Notes under the pieces: model-generated
The model's database searches: none
Seen by the model: only the letters and a program-made list of their open reading frames with translations
What the model was told of the DNA's origin: nothing
Position numbers and translations under genes: made by a program
Shown: one piece after another, positions 1-12,041 of the stretch
Numbering within the stretch: the stretch's first letter is position 1
How the letters are laid out: each line of letters opens with the position of its first letter
Source of the DNA: Lasioglossum baleicum
Lineage: Eukaryota > Arthropoda > Insecta > Hymenoptera > Halictidae
Length of the DNA: 64,000 nucleotides
Reading direction: 5' to 3'
Assembly (NCBI RefSeq): GCF_051020765.1
Contig: NC_134935.1
Location: forward strand, 7,689,579 to 7,753,578

Positions 1-57
1 TAATAATTTATAGGAGAAAGGCACTTTTGAGTCCGGTAAAGTAAAGAGCAGCCAAAC

Positions 58-176
58 TTTCTACAATACTTGCAACAAGCTGGGGTGAAATAAATATTTA
101 ATTTCTTATTGAATACACACACGTTTAATAGGTTAAAAATAATATGGTAGTATGTTTAAATTCTTCAAATTCTCTT
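58..176. mobile_element. Fragment of the TAGACTGCGGAT MITE family
   Basis: The sequence follows the interior of the better-preserved copy at 31471-31671: a 'gcaacaagctggggtgaaat' block, then 'aataggttaaaaataatat', then 'aaattcttc'. The terminal TAGACTGCGGAT repeat is missing on the left. The Harbinger-like element at 178-646 interrupts the copy on the right, and a short stretch of host sequence resumes after 647. Non-coding; the ORFs here are incidental. Confidence 0.6.
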
Positions 177-177
177 A

Positions 178-646
178 GGCCGTCCACACACGGGTCGATC
201 GTCGATTCGGTCGACGCGATTCCAGTCGCATGCGATTCCCCCCTCCACGTGACTTCCAATGCAAATGAATGGAGAGCCACACACGCGATTTTCCAACTTC
301 GCTGCCGATTGCACGCGATTAGAATCGCGGCGATTTCAATGTGCGGCTCTTCATTTATTTTCATTGGAAATCATGTGGAGGGGGAATCGCATGCGACTGT
401 TCATGCGACGGACGCGATTTCAGTCGAGCCGATTTCAGTCGACCACGAATCGACCCGTGTGCGGCTCTCCATTCATTTGCATTGGAAGTCACGTGGAGGG
501 GAATCGCATGCGACTGGAATCGCGTCGACCAAATCGACGATCGACCCGTGTGTGGACGAAATCGCGTCCGCCGCATGAATCGTACATGACGAGCAAGACG
601 TACGAACTTCACGACGCGATTACAATCGACCCGTGTGTGGACGGCC
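178..646. mobile_element. PIF/Harbinger-like non-autonomous element with TTA target duplication
   Basis: The ends are inverted copies of GGCCGTCCACACACGGGTCG, flanked by TTA on both sides (175-177 and 647-649). A 3-bp TWA duplication with GG-starting terminal repeats is the known signature of PIF/Harbinger. Internally, a block containing CTCCACGTGACTTCCAATGC near 243-280 recurs inverted near 463-500, and a further end-like copy lies near 541-563, so the element is palindrome-within-palindrome. It encodes no transposase. The four overlapping ORFs here arise from CpG-rich repeat sequence. The superfamily call rests on TSD and termini only. Confidence 0.7.
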
Positions 647-647
647 T

Positions 648-1160
648 TACTGTCAGAAGTTAGACCTACGTGACTTTCCGCGAACAACAGTATTTGCCTT
701 CGAGACTGAAATCCACAGACCATAGTATGGTCTAGTATAATGTAGTATAGAGTAGTATACGTCGGCGCCCTGTAACGCGGTTATTATGCGGCGCACGCGA
801 GCTAGCCGGCAAGATTAGGGTCTTTCGTCTTCACCTTTGAGCCGATCCTCGATAAAAGGACAACGCGGTGAATGCGGTGAATGCTGAACCAGCCTCGGAA
901 CCATCGATGGTCCACGTTGTTCATTATGTATGGACGGTGTACCGTGTAATTATTCGAATAGGAGATTACACACTCGCTGTTCAAAGAGACTTCTTCATTT
1001 TTGTAGCGGGAACTTTGAAATTAGACGGTGGTGGCGCGCAAAAAGTAATTAACGCTGTGCCTGTCGACGCGGCAACATTACACATTTTTTCAAATCAACA
1101 TACAGGGAATTTTATAATAACACAGCACTTGAATTATAGAGAGGGCGGGAACATGCGATA
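648..1160. other. Non-coding, no recognisable gene
   Basis: Remainder of the MITE that received the Harbinger-like element, then single-copy sequence. A short 'tagtata' type repeat lies at about 723-760. The 97-codon ORF at 868-1161 has no domain or family resemblance that I can see. Confidence 0.5.
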
Positions 1161-1435
1161 GCCAGTTTATTTTTTAATCTAGAAATTCTCTCAGAAAACT
1201 AGAAAGGAATTAAGAAAACGGAATATCACGTGGAAAGTGCTGGATAAACATAAATATTGTGAGGTAGCCAGTTCATTTTTTTAATCTAGAAATACTCGGA
1301 ACAGATATGGAAAAGTAGAAAGAAATTAAGAAACGTAGGAAAAGGGATTTCGCGTGGAAAGTGCTGGATAAACATAAATATTATGAGGTGGCCAGTTCAT
1401 TTTTAATCCAGAAATTCTCCGAATAGTTTCAATGG
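1161..1435. repeat. Tandem repeat, about 106-124 bp unit, 2.5 copies
   Basis: Units begin at 'gccagtt' at 1161, 1267 and 1391. Each contains a TTTTTAATCTAGAAAT or close block, and the first two contain CGTGGAAAGTGCTGGATAAA before the next unit. The third copy is partial. The TTAATCTAGA block also occurs in the arrays at 2863-3930 and 7290-8695. Confidence 0.8.
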
Positions 1436-2862
1436 AAAAACATACGTGAGAAAAAGGAACTGTACATTTTATGAATTATTTGAAGAATACGTTCATTTGT
1501 GATAGTGCTCAATATCCAGAATCCGTGTCTCAAGGTAGAATTTTTGCGACACCCTAAAATCGACTTCTCAATTGTAGTATTCAACGCGCGTACCATTAAT
1601 TTCTCAGTTTAGTCGTTCGAGAAGCACCGAGTTCCACAATCTCGCAGCAGCAAACGATCGAACACCTAAATGGAAAGTTCACCGATGCTCGTCGAGGCGA
1701 AATCAGCATTCAGCGGGTTTCTTGCTCGGGCGTTTCCGGGTCTGGAGGATAACACCGTGCGAATTCGACGCGCCGCGCCGGGTCTCGTTCGGCCTTGTAT
1801 TAATTACTCCGTCGTCGCTAATGGCGAGGAAACAGCAGAACAGACTCGATAAATAATCGATTAAGACAGAGCGCGCCGCGCTGGTTGCTCGGACAAGCAA
1901 GTGCCCCCGGATTAAACGGGATCCGTATTTTTAAGCCGTTCCCGATATCCGTGTTTTCGCGCTGCAATTTCTCCGAGGCGATAAATACCGATCGAACACC
2001 GACGATCTACGATCCACCGCGAACTTTCCCGACGATTTATTCGCGCGATCGCGAATCGTCCATTGCGGAACGAGCTCTCGGACGCGCTTTGAAAACTTCA
2101 TTTAGAAAATATTGAGATCTTGTCAAAAAAAAAAAAAACAACGAAAGGCAAATCCTAGTATAATTGTCTATGTAGATCTCGTCGAGAACAGTATTTAAAA
2201 AAAAAGATTTTTCAAATCGGCCCACTAACAGTTTCTGTTTCCCGAATTTTGGCAGCATTTTTGCTAGAAAACGGAGGCCCCGGAAGAAAAAGTTTCGCTA
2301 TTCGTTCTCGGCTCGGTTTTTTCACGTAGTATAACAAGATGCTGTTATAATTACGTTCGAAGCAGTGTATTTTTCGGCGCCCGGAGCTGCGAGAAGTTTC
2401 AACGACCCAGTTTTATCGATCCGTCGGCGAGTTTCGCTCGCGAAAATCCGCGATTACGCCACGGTTAACAGAAAATGATAGCCGCGAGGTCTGTCGGGTT
2501 TCTTTAAAATTATTCGAGCGTTTTACGCCTCGGCGATTCCACGAGCGGCCAGCGCGGCGCACAGTAAATCAACGGCGAGGCGGCCAAGGAAATTCGTCGG
2601 TTTTCCGCGTAAATCAGCGAATCGGGGCCACGGATTCTTTTCGCGTGCCACCTGCCGGCTGTGTAAAAGTAATCGGCAGCACGAGGCCGCGGTCGTATCG
2701 CCCCGGGTTTACGATTTCCGAATGCCGTATTCGCTCGACTCCAGCTACGCCGGAAAAATTTCGCGGATACGATTTCGCGGATACGATTTCGCGTTTCGTG
2801 TATAAAATTATTTGCTCTCATTTTCTGAGGGACTAATTCATCCTAGCCAAAGATGAAGCCAA
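1436..2862. other. GC-rich non-coding island with a poly(A) run
   Basis: Mostly single-copy, CpG-rich sequence with small chance ORFs on both strands (for example 1670-1852 and 2510-2821) lacking domains. A 13-A run lies near 2125-2137. Nothing identifies an exon. Confidence 0.5.
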
Positions 2863-3930
2863 ATCCATCCAAATCTTCACGTATTGATCTTCTTGTGCAT
2901 ATTTAAATTAACTAAATGGAAATGATTTTTTTGGTTTTAATGTGGAAGCTCCGCCACAGTTTCTCGAGCCATTCAATCATTTTCACTAATTCCTACGAGC
3001 AAAAACACGAAGCTAGATGCATCCAAATCTTCACGTATTGATCTTCTTTCGCATATTTAAGTGAACTAAATGGAAAAGATTTGATGATAAATTTAATCTA
3101 GAAGCACTGCCCAATCTCTCCGGAAGCCTGAAAGAAATAATCACAGCCAAGATCGGACCGAGTTTTCCAGTCGGGAAACCGGAATTACAAGTTTCCCGAC
3201 AACGTTGGAGTCATTCAATTATTCCCACGAGCCAAGACACGAAGCTAGATCTATTCAAATCTTCACATAATGATCTTCTTTCGCATATTTAAATAAACTA
3301 AATGGAAAAGATTTGATGGTAAATTTAATCTAGAAGCTCTGCCACAATTTCTCCAACAGTCTGAAAGAAATAATCACAGCCATGGTCGGTCCAGCAGAGT
3401 TTTCCTGTCGGGAAACCGGTCTTACAAGTTTCCGGACAACGCCGAGCCATTTAATTATTCCCACGAGCCAAAACATGAAACTAGATCCATTCAAATCTTC
3501 ACATAATGATCTTCTTTCGCATATTTAAATAAACTAAATGGAAAAGATTTGATGGTTTTAATCTAGAAGCTCTGCCACAATTTCTCCAAAAGTCTGAAAG
3601 AAATAATCACAGCCATGGTCGGTCCAGCAGAGTTTTCCTGTCGGGAAACCGGTCTTACAAGTTTCCGGACAACGCCGAGCCATTTAATTATTCCCACGAG
3701 CCAAAACATGAAACTGGATCCATTCAAATCTTCACATAATGATCTTCTTTCGCGTGTTTAAATACATTAAATGGAAAATATTTTATGGCAAATTTAATCT
3801 AGAAGCTCTGCCACAATTTCTCCAGAAGTCTGAAAGAAATAATCACAGCCAAGATCGGACCGAGTTTTTCAGTCGGGAAACCGGAATTACAAGTTTCCCG
3901 ACAACGTCGAGCCATTTAATTATTCCCAGG
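2863..3930. repeat. Tandem array of about 235-bp units, five copies
   Basis: The anchor AAATCTTCAC starts at 2871, 3025, 3257, 3493 and 3726, giving spacings of 154, 232, 236 and 233. The first unit is shortened internally. Each full unit carries 'gatcttctttcgcatattta', TTTAATCTAGAAGC, 'ctgaaagaaataatcacagc' and a GTCGGGAAACCGG block. Copies 3 and 4 are the most alike, suggesting recent homogenisation. The ORF at 3739-4194 is a read-through of the last unit into unique DNA. Confidence 0.9.
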
Positions 3931-5559
3931 GGACAAGGAAGAGCATTCACTCAGAACAGTCGTGGAGGAGGAACGTTCGAGTCGGTAGGATCTCGTTGCA
4001 GAGAATCTGCAAGCCCGAACCGTCCTGGATGGTGGAAGGAAACGGAAGAAAAGCGACCGCGTTTGCCGGACACTCGCCATTCGTCTTCGTTCCGTGAACC
4101 GAGCCAGCCTGGAAAAGTGTCGGCCGGTCTTGTAACCTGTTGTACCCTGGCCGCCTGTTCCGCGACAGTTCCGCGATTTACGATCTCTGCTTAATTAATG
4201 CCAATTAAACGGGCCGCGCGCGATCGACAACCTCGCGCCCATAAATAACTCCGGTAGGAGCATGACGCCAGTTTATTAGGGACGTCGCGTAAATCCACCT
4301 ACTGCCGCTGCTGCATCGATGCACCCTGCTACGTAATATCCCGCACAGTTTTTGCACCGCTATTCTTTAATATGTATTGTTCAGCGCGCGTTGCAAGTGC
4401 ATGCGTATCGATCGGCTGTAAATGTCGTCGCACCGGTGCGTAAATATACTTTTACACAATTGTAACAGCGTCTTCTAATTCTACGTGAGAAACCGAGTCG
4501 AATACCAAGAATATTTCTCGAGAAAAATGCTTCAAAAATCCGAGAGTCGAAAGTAACAGCATTGATTTACTCGGTTGTTGTTGGACCGATTTGAAAACTC
4601 TTTTTTTCTAATTGCTATGCTCGACGTGTTCTATACGAAGATTTTGTTAATTAACGGGAAATTTGCGGGTATCTAAAAGTTCGTCAAAATTGACGAAACC
4701 TCGTGGAGAATCGTACTGTACGAAGCTCCAGATAATGAATGTTGATTTTCTTACAGTATTCGAACACAAATACGTAATGATTTAAAGAGTCGGCTAAAGA
4801 ATCGGAAAGTAGGTTAACAGAGTCCCTTGCAGTTCCAACGATCGAAGAGCTGACGTCTCCGACGTAAAACAGACTCGTTCGTTTCGAACCGAGGAAAGGA
4901 CCGCGATAAAAATGCGAACGAAGAGCAATAGCATTTCCATTTTTGCTTGTATCTCTCTGCGCGCGTTCTCCTAATGAAACTGCGGGAGAGAACGTCGGGG
5001 AAGAAGAGAACAAGGATGGAGACTGGTAAGAAACGAGAGACTCTAACTCCAGGCGAGGGATTATGAAACATTTCGTTTGGACGGAGACGTTATTACGCGG
5101 GTAGAAGCGGTAATGCATGCGAAAGGAGGCGGAATCTCGAAGACAGATTCGGATTGAAACGGCAATGTAAGATTCAGATATTCGGCGCAGCAATCTCGTG
5201 GAACGTGTCAAACCGTATTCCACCTACCCTCTGGATCTCGAGAGCGGGATCTCTCTGTCTGTATCCCGGACACGGAAACTGTTCTTCCCAGAGTTTCGTG
5301 ACGACGCGACGCGGTACCTCGATATTCCGCTCAACTATTCAGATTTCGAGACCGACCCGAGTCATCGCCGTTGTTTCGAGCTGAGAGCGGTTTTTTATTT
5401 ACGTTTCCGGGAGATCGTACACCGGGGAGAGCATCGAAATGGTTCCGCGATCTTCTGAATCGACGGCAGAATTTATCGGGGGACTTTCTGCGGTGCGCAG
5501 TTCTGTTGAATTACAATTGAATTACAATTGAATTACTTGAAATTCATTGTGTAATCCAC
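3931..5559. other. Non-coding, single-copy
   Basis: GC-rich at 3950-4330 and 4830-5460, AT-rich between. ORFs at 4684-5223 (minus) and 5154-5458 (plus) overlap in several frames and show no domain. No RNA gene recognised. Confidence 0.5.
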
Positions 5560-5619
5560 CCGCGTGCTTAATAACAACATTTACGAAGGAAGTGGTTGTG
5601 CGAAATAGAAAACAGTACA

Positions 5620-6545
5620 AGATTTAAACAGTGACACAATCATTAAGGGATGAAATCAATGTTTAATTTAGTTCTGCTTCTCACAATTAATGTATTGTGT
5701 AATAAATTCCCGCGTTTTTTGTATTTTATTATTTTCCCGCAATTTTGTGTTTTGTTAGGTAAAATATATATGTATACATATGTGCATTCGCAAGTCTTTT
5801 TCTTGCTTTACAAACCTATCTGCTTCAATTTTTCGAATTAATTAATTTTAATCAATTTTCAAGCTTGATAGACGATCGCTAACCATCTTCACTCCATGGG
5901 CTTTACTCAAAAACTTGGAGCTTGGGTGTCAACTTGAGTGAGATGTCGAGCAGATGTCGAAAATGAATTTTTTTTCCTCCTGGAACTTCCATTGGAAAAG
6001 CCTGAAAATTGATTCAAATTAATCAATTCGAAAAATCGAAGCGGATAGGTTTGTAGAAAAAAATATTTTTGGCATAATTGAAATGGTATGGAAGGAGGAA
6101 TATAGAAGAACAATTTTTTTGCCCGGTTATTTTTTCATAGTTTTTTCAAGGTCGTCGTCATTTTTTTTATCGAGAAAACTTATTTTTTTTATACCATCTT
6201 ATAGCGGCTGAAAGACTACAAGTCATTAACAAGATAGAATTAAAAAAATAAGTTTTCCCGATAAAAAAAGAACGACGACGTTGAAAAAACTATGATAAAG
6301 TAACCGGACAAAAGAAATTGTTCTTCTATGATATTCCTCCTCCGATACCGTTTAAATTATGCCATAAATATTTTTTGTATCATTACAAATAAAGGAGATA
6401 TTCAGGTGACCTCCTTCAGCTGAGACACCCTGTATGTACTTTACCTAACAAAACACAAAATTGTGGGAAAAAATAAAATACAAAAAACGCGGGAATTTAT
6501 TACACAACCCAATGGAACATTTTTATTTTGCATAAAGATCCGGAT
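5620..6545. mobile_element. TAGACTGCGGAT-family MITE split by a palindromic insertion
   Basis: The left piece (to about 5690) has the family block 'attaagggatgaaatc'. The right piece (from about 6510) has 'aacatttttattttgcat' followed by the end AAAGATCCGGAT. Between them lies the palindromic element at about 5692-6510. The order matches intact copies at 20789-20990 and 37708-37911. Confidence 0.65.
5692..6510. mobile_element. Long inverted-repeat element nested in a MITE
   Basis: The outer arms (about 5695-5765 and 6430-6507) are complementary: TAATAAATTCCCGCG on the left, CGCGGGAATTTATTA on the right. A second, inner palindrome occupies about 6050-6380 with its centre near 6218; its arms carry a 'gaaggaggaatat' block and an AAAACTTATTTTTTT block. 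The right side contains 'gagacaccctgtatg'. Non-coding; the superfamily is not determinable from what I see. Confidence 0.6.
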
Positions 6546-7111
6546 ATAAGAGTAGCGCCGAGTTTGGAGTTTTTCAGTGGCATTGATAAATATATTGATA
6601 AAGCCGATACACACATTGCTAAAGCCGAATTGATAAATAATCTATAAAAATCGGGAAATTACACAAAATATAGTGGTAAGATTTACCATTAATTCTGAAA
6701 ACTGCTCGACGGCGTGGTCGACGGGTAGAAAATTATACGCGAACCAAATGTAACTCGTACAGTGCTTCGCGTAACAGACCGGAACTCGCGGACTCGGTAC
6801 TATAAATTCCCACCGTGCAACGTCGCCTCAGCAATCTTCCAATCCGAACACTGCCGAGGCGAATATCGAGCGGAATCGCAGAAGTTTGACGAAATTATTC
6901 TCGAAGAACGTAGGAACATCTCTGGATATAGGGTACAACTCGGTGATCTTCGGAAAGTTAGGGACCGAAGAGCGGGACACATTGAAATTACATGGGGAGA
7001 GAGGTGGGGATTTATGTTATAGTAGTCGAAGCCGGCTCGGCCCGTTTAGTACCGGATGGACTGATAAATCGGCGGAACTTTCGAAAACCTCGTTTTCATT
7101 TCTACTGTGAA
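6546..7111. other. Non-coding, single-copy
   Basis: GC-rich at 6700-7080. The ORFs at 6762-7022 and 6886-7110 are frame shadows without domains. Confidence 0.45.
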
Positions 7112-7260
7112 TCTGGTACAACTAAAAGCGCCACTAAAAATTGCTCTACCATTATTCAAAATATTTTTTACATTAATAAATATGTTGATATCTAATCAAT
7201 TACTGTAAATATAATTATTGTACCATATAAGGTATTATAACAATTTCACTGTGATCTCTG
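7112..7260. mobile_element. Fragment of the TTAACCCT MITE family
   Basis: The block GCGCCACTAAAAATTGCTCT followed by 'accattattcaaaatatt' and 'gatatctaatcaatta' is shared with 46745-46950 and the outer layer at 19693-20790. Terminal TTAACCC is missing here. Confidence 0.6.
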
Positions 7261-7289
7261 ATTAAAAACATTCGGAATCTTTCGGAGAA

Positions 7290-8695
7290 TTTATAAAATA
7301 TTAATCAGACTTGATATCGATACAGCTTACAATACCATTTTAATCGTCTCTGACGTTTGAATTCTTTTCAACTGTAGATGCACAGTAGCATGATTTATTC
7401 TACTGAAAGTGGAAAAGGGTAATATTAATCAGACTTAACACCGACGCAGCTTGCACTAGTATTTTAATAGCGACGTTATTTGAAGAAGGTTCTTTTCAAC
7501 CCCGTCTTTAATAAACGGCAATATGATTTATCATAAATTAAGTGAAAGGAGACAGTAGTACTCAGACCGTAGCTTGGAACCCGATTATATTGGTACGATA
7601 ATTGTGTTTGATATTTGAAGAGGACTTTTCTTAATCTAGAAGATAAATGGCTAGCGATATGATTTATTGTGATCTGACTGGAAACGGGTAATATTAATCA
7701 GACTTATTTCCGACACAGATTCTGCTAGCATTCTAATGGTACCTGATATTCGGGTGAGATTTATTTTAATCTAGATATAAATACAGAACAATATGAATGA
7801 TAGAAATTTAAGTGGAAAAGGTCAATATTAGTCAGACGTAGTTCAGATTTATTTTATAACAGTATTTCACAATGACATTTGATACTTCACAGAGATTCCT
7901 TTCAAATCTGACTTAAATGAACAGCGATATAGTTTGCTATACTCAAAGTGGTAACAGACAATATTGGTCAGACATAATACTGTGTGATTCAATATACACT
8001 AGCATTCTAATGGTACTTGATATTCGGGTAAGACTTATTTTAATCTAGATATAAATACAGAACAATATGAATGATAGAAATTTAAGTGGAAAAGGTCAAT
8101 ATTAGTCAGACGTAGTTCAGATTTATTTTATAATAGTATTTCAATGACATCTGATACTTCACAGAGATTCCTTTCAAATCTGACTTAAATGAACAGCGAT
8201 ATAGTTTGCTATACTCAAAGTGGTAACAGACAATATTGGTCAGACATAATACTGTGTGATTCAAAATACACTAGCATTCTAATGGTATTTGATATTCGGA
8301 AGAGATTCTTTTTATCCTGGAGGTAAATACAGAACAATATGAATGATATAAATTTAAGTGGAAAAGGTCGATATTAGTCGGACATGATCCACATTTATTT
8401 TATACTAGTATTTCAATAGCATCTGATACTTCACAGAGATTATTTTCAAATCTGACTTACATGAACAGCGATATAGTTTGCTATACCCAAAGTGGTAACA
8501 GACAATATTGGTCAGACATAATTCTGATCCAAAATACACTAGCATTCTAATAGTACTTGATATTCGAAAGAGATTCTTTTTAATCTAGATATAAATGCAG
8601 AACAATATGAATGATTGTATAATAATACAAGTGGAAATGGTCGATATTGGTCGCACTTATTTCAGATTTATTTTATACTAGTATTTTAATGGTAT
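7290..8695. repeat. Satellite-like array with about 270-bp higher-order unit
   Basis: The anchor A(C/G)AGAACAAT lies at 7783, 8057, 8329 and 8597 (spacings 274, 272 and 268). Each period has two related sub-monomers of about 130 bp, recognisable by an AATATT(A/G)GTCAGAC block roughly twice per period and a TTAATCTAGA block once. The left part (7290-7780) is more diverged. No ORF of note crosses it. Confidence 0.85.
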
Positions 8696-8737
8696 TCATC
8701 AAATCGTGCATGTGTCACGTGACGAATCCAGCACTGG

Positions 8738-8799
8738 CAGAGAGAGGGGGTAACCTTTTCTCCTGAATTCGAGTCTATTCCCCTGATCTGGCGACACTG
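8738..8799. mobile_element. Terminal fragment of the hAT-like element family
   Basis: It contains GAGAGGGGGTA, then 'attcccctgatctggcg' and the end TCTGGCGACACTG, matching the right end of the complete element at 13060-13759. The left remainder is not recognisable. Confidence 0.6.
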
Positions 8800-9360
8800 G
8801 TTCACAGCAGGATGGACAGTCTTTGAAGAAAAGGTACGCAGAGCACGCGGAAAGAACGAGGCCAGAATCGCAGAAGTTTCCTCGCAACGGACTCCGCGGG
8901 CGCGTAATTTAATCGGCGTGGCGCGGGCTCGCGGAATTGCCACGCCGTAGAAACTTGCCGTGACAAAGTGTGCAACTCCTGTCGCACCAGCCACGCCGTC
9001 CTTAATGACTCTCGGCCACGACTAAGTGGGCCGCGATAAATTATGTGACGCGCCGCCAGGATTTCTATCCGACCACCACGAGGAGAGGCTTCCCGCGTTC
9101 TTTGCATCGCGGACCGGGACAAACCATTGTTCATCCCTGTCTTACGGGGACACCTGGTCTGCCGAAACTTTGCCAACTGCGCGAGAGGAAACTCGCCCCG
9201 TTTTTCTAGCCCCCCCCCCCCCGAAGCAATCTGTTCGGTCTAACGATCTTGCGTTCCCAGGGAAAAAAGAAGTCGTGGTTTTGCGGGATTGGTCGTGGGA
9301 GTCGATGGGACTAGCTGTTGCTTTTTGAAGATGGAATACTGGTTTGCACAGTGACTCCCA
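8800..9360. other. GC-rich non-coding island with 13-C run
   Basis: Three overlapping minus ORFs and one plus ORF (9026-9328) compete over the same CpG-rich sequence, so none is persuasive. A run of 13 C lies at 9210-9222. Confidence 0.5.
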
Positions 9361-9585
9361 TTAACACTAAACCTACCACTGCCGGTCAAATGATCGGTTT
9401 TACATTTTTCATTTCACAGTTATTGAACTTATGAAGTTTCTTACATGGAAATTGATTGAATAAATTTCTTTATCCAAGCAGATATCGCAATAAAAATTGC
9501 ACACAATCTAAATACATAGAGCCTCGTCATTTTTGTAACGTAAAACATTTTAATCGCTTTTAGAGGTCGGTAGGTTTAGTGTTAA
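9361..9585. mobile_element. TTAA-flanked MITE (TTAACACTAAACC family), 225 bp
   Basis: It begins TTAACACTAAACCTACCA and ends GGTAGGTTTAGTGTTAA, which are inverted repeats including the TTAA at each end. TTAA duplications are the known hallmark of piggyBac-type elements, so a piggyBac-derived MITE is the best reading. The related copy at 56879-57069 shares the ends and the order of internal blocks. It has no coding capacity. Confidence 0.75.
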
Positions 9586-11773
9586 TATTCGGACGCTCTC
9601 AAAGAAACTGATATATTTTTAAATATTGAATCATACGATTTGAACTTTTTTGAGAAGCTAGAGCAATTTTTGGGGCCTATATTGAAAATTTAAAAAATAC
9701 GTTTTGTAGATCTGTGTCAATTATATGCATTATATGAAAGTTTAAAATATGACAGGCATTGAAAGATGTTATAATCCTTAGATTGATTGCAGTTAGAGGC
9801 CGAAAATCATGAAAATCTGCAATTTTTACCATCTTTAAACGTTTGTAGCTCATCACAACGTGGACCGATTCTGATGAAATTTCCAGAATATGTTTAATCG
9901 ATACAGATCTACAAAACGTGTTTTCTAAATTTCCTTACATGCCGACATAAAAATGTTGCAAAAAGAATACAACTTTTAATATTTTCTCTGCAGTTCCGAC
10001 AACTTGGAAATTTTTCCACAAGAACATGTAGATATTTATTAAAATATCCTATACCATTTTAGTATTGAACTAGTTTATAAAACTGTAAGTTCATGTTTCA
10101 TATCAATCCTACATACACTAACGACCGTGTCTATAATAATAAATCGTTATCGAAGAGCTACATACATATAGGTGTTGTATAGACGGAATCAATACGTTCT
10201 TAAAGACCCAATATTGAAGATACTGAGGTAGAACTTACACAAGTTCATAGCGAGTACAGTGAAGTTGTTATCTAAAGATTGAAAGTTTCATCAAAGCTGC
10301 TGTAATAAATCTTTAATAACCGTGGATTATTATAGTCCACGTGAAGGAGAGTGTTGTTGCACTCTATTAAACAGAGTGGCGAATAAAAAATTCCTGGTAG
10401 CTAGTCGGTGCGCCGATCCTTTTGAACATTTTCGCAATGAAACTTGAAGAGAGTACTTACGAAGTAGTCCGAGTCCCGTCTCGATATCTGTAACAGAATT
10501 TCATAATTAATATGTCGAAGTTGTCTATCTTTTTGAGAGCGTGATCCCATTAAATGATCAGTAAAATAGGTGATTCTTAATTATTTAATGCAGGGAAACT
10601 AAATGACGTGGAGCTGTGAAACCTTTTGCATTGTATTCGGTGAAGATTCAGTATAGTTCACAAATTTTAGTTGGCGTAAAGAAAATTTAGTTTTCTTGGG
10701 AGGAATTCCTCAATTACTCGAGTCAGCTTGCTGCTAATCTGTATTTAACTACAACACCAGGACTCCCTCATGCCAATTCTACTCAGTTTTGAACAAAACA
10801 ACGATAAATAACGAAAGTTCGCCAGCCAAATTAATTATCGTCGGACAAAATCGCCGCGAATCCGTTCCGAGCGTAAGATCAAGCTCGCTATCATCATCCA
10901 TAGCCCAGTGCGCTATCAACAGCGGAAGTTGCCAGAAGAGGATCAGTCGGCTGAGCCTCCGGCAAGTGGCAGACTGCTCTTGGTATCTTCCGAGGCAGGA
11001 AATTCGATTTTAATCGCGGCTTTTCTGCTCCTAATTCCTGGACGCTCCTCCGGTTAATCGTTGTTAATTGAATATTCAGGGGCTATTGCTCGGCCGAAAG
11101 TTTTGGGGGATGCTCCGAACAATAGCCTCCAGCTGCTGTAGAGAGAAGAGACCTTCCTCCTCTTTCGAGAACCCTAACGGATAGAGTAGCCACGATTTCA
11201 ATGTCTTCGTGGCAAAATATTCGCAAACCGATTTCGTCGGAGGAAGAGGACGCAAGCGCTCTCTCTCTCTCTCTCTCTCTCCTTCCGTCGCCGATGCGTT
11301 CAATGCGAGTTTGTAACAGGATTTCGCCTCGGGAATTTGATTAAATTAAATTCTACGGAGCGTCGATGAGCCCCGGAAAATCTCCCTTCATCCGATCGAC
11401 CGAACAGCCGGTAAATTATTCGCGAGATCGGCTGGCGATCGGCTTAAACGCGAATTTATTGAAAATCGAGTCCCCACGGGCCGCCGCTGCAACAATTCTT
11501 AAATCCTTCAGTTCGGTCATTAGCTGCGGCGAGGACATCGTTAACCCGTGACCGACGATTTTATCCATGGGCTCGGAATGATCGCAAGTATATTGTCTTC
11601 AACAATTTTATGCTGATTCTATGCTTCTGTTTACTGCAACTCCTTGACTCTTAATTCAAATAATCTTATCGACACGTTCCGTGCCGAGCCGTTTTTACTG
11701 CACTTTTTACAATGCCACCTTGGTAGAAATGTATTCTACAGTGTTAATCTTGTTAAAAAATATATGTTTTTAG
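9586..11773. other. Non-coding, with old repeat traces and a CT microsatellite
   Basis: About 9640-9990 resembles 18540-18680 (a TTTAAAAAATAC block and 'gcaatttttaccatcttta'), probably decayed transposon. A pure CT run lies at 11259-11281. The ORFs at 10789-11013 and 11076-11303 lack domains. Confidence 0.5.
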
Positions 11774-12041
11774 CGGATATATCTGTGGTTGTCAGCAAGA
11801 GCAACGCATGTCACATAATTTCACTTTCGAGATATTGTCGCGTTTAAAGTTTTCATCACTGATGCTTTGACATAGGAGATCGGTTAAATTGCATTATTTT
11901 TTTCAGCCTTTCGAATTTATTTTCGTGACTTTTTTCTGGTAAATACATAAATCCTATACTATAGAGATCAATTAATGTATAAACTCAAATTTCTTAAAAT
12001 TGTGACATGCGGAATTTGTCCTTGCAACCACAGATATATCG
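11774..12041. mobile_element. Inverted-terminal MITE, TCTGTGGTTG family, 268 bp
   Basis: The left end CGGATATATCTGTGGTTG is repeated inverted at the right end (12020-12041). The interior carries AAAGTTTTCATCACTGATG. A short relative is at 48306-48416 and a reversed internal fragment at 26951-27120, so this is a dispersed family. The superfamily was not determined. Confidence 0.75.

Noticed and set aside
5650..5841. 63-codon hydrophobic ORF as a membrane peptide
   Set aside because: It lies across the junction of a MITE and a palindromic insertion; AT-rich sequence gives hydrophobic codons by chance.
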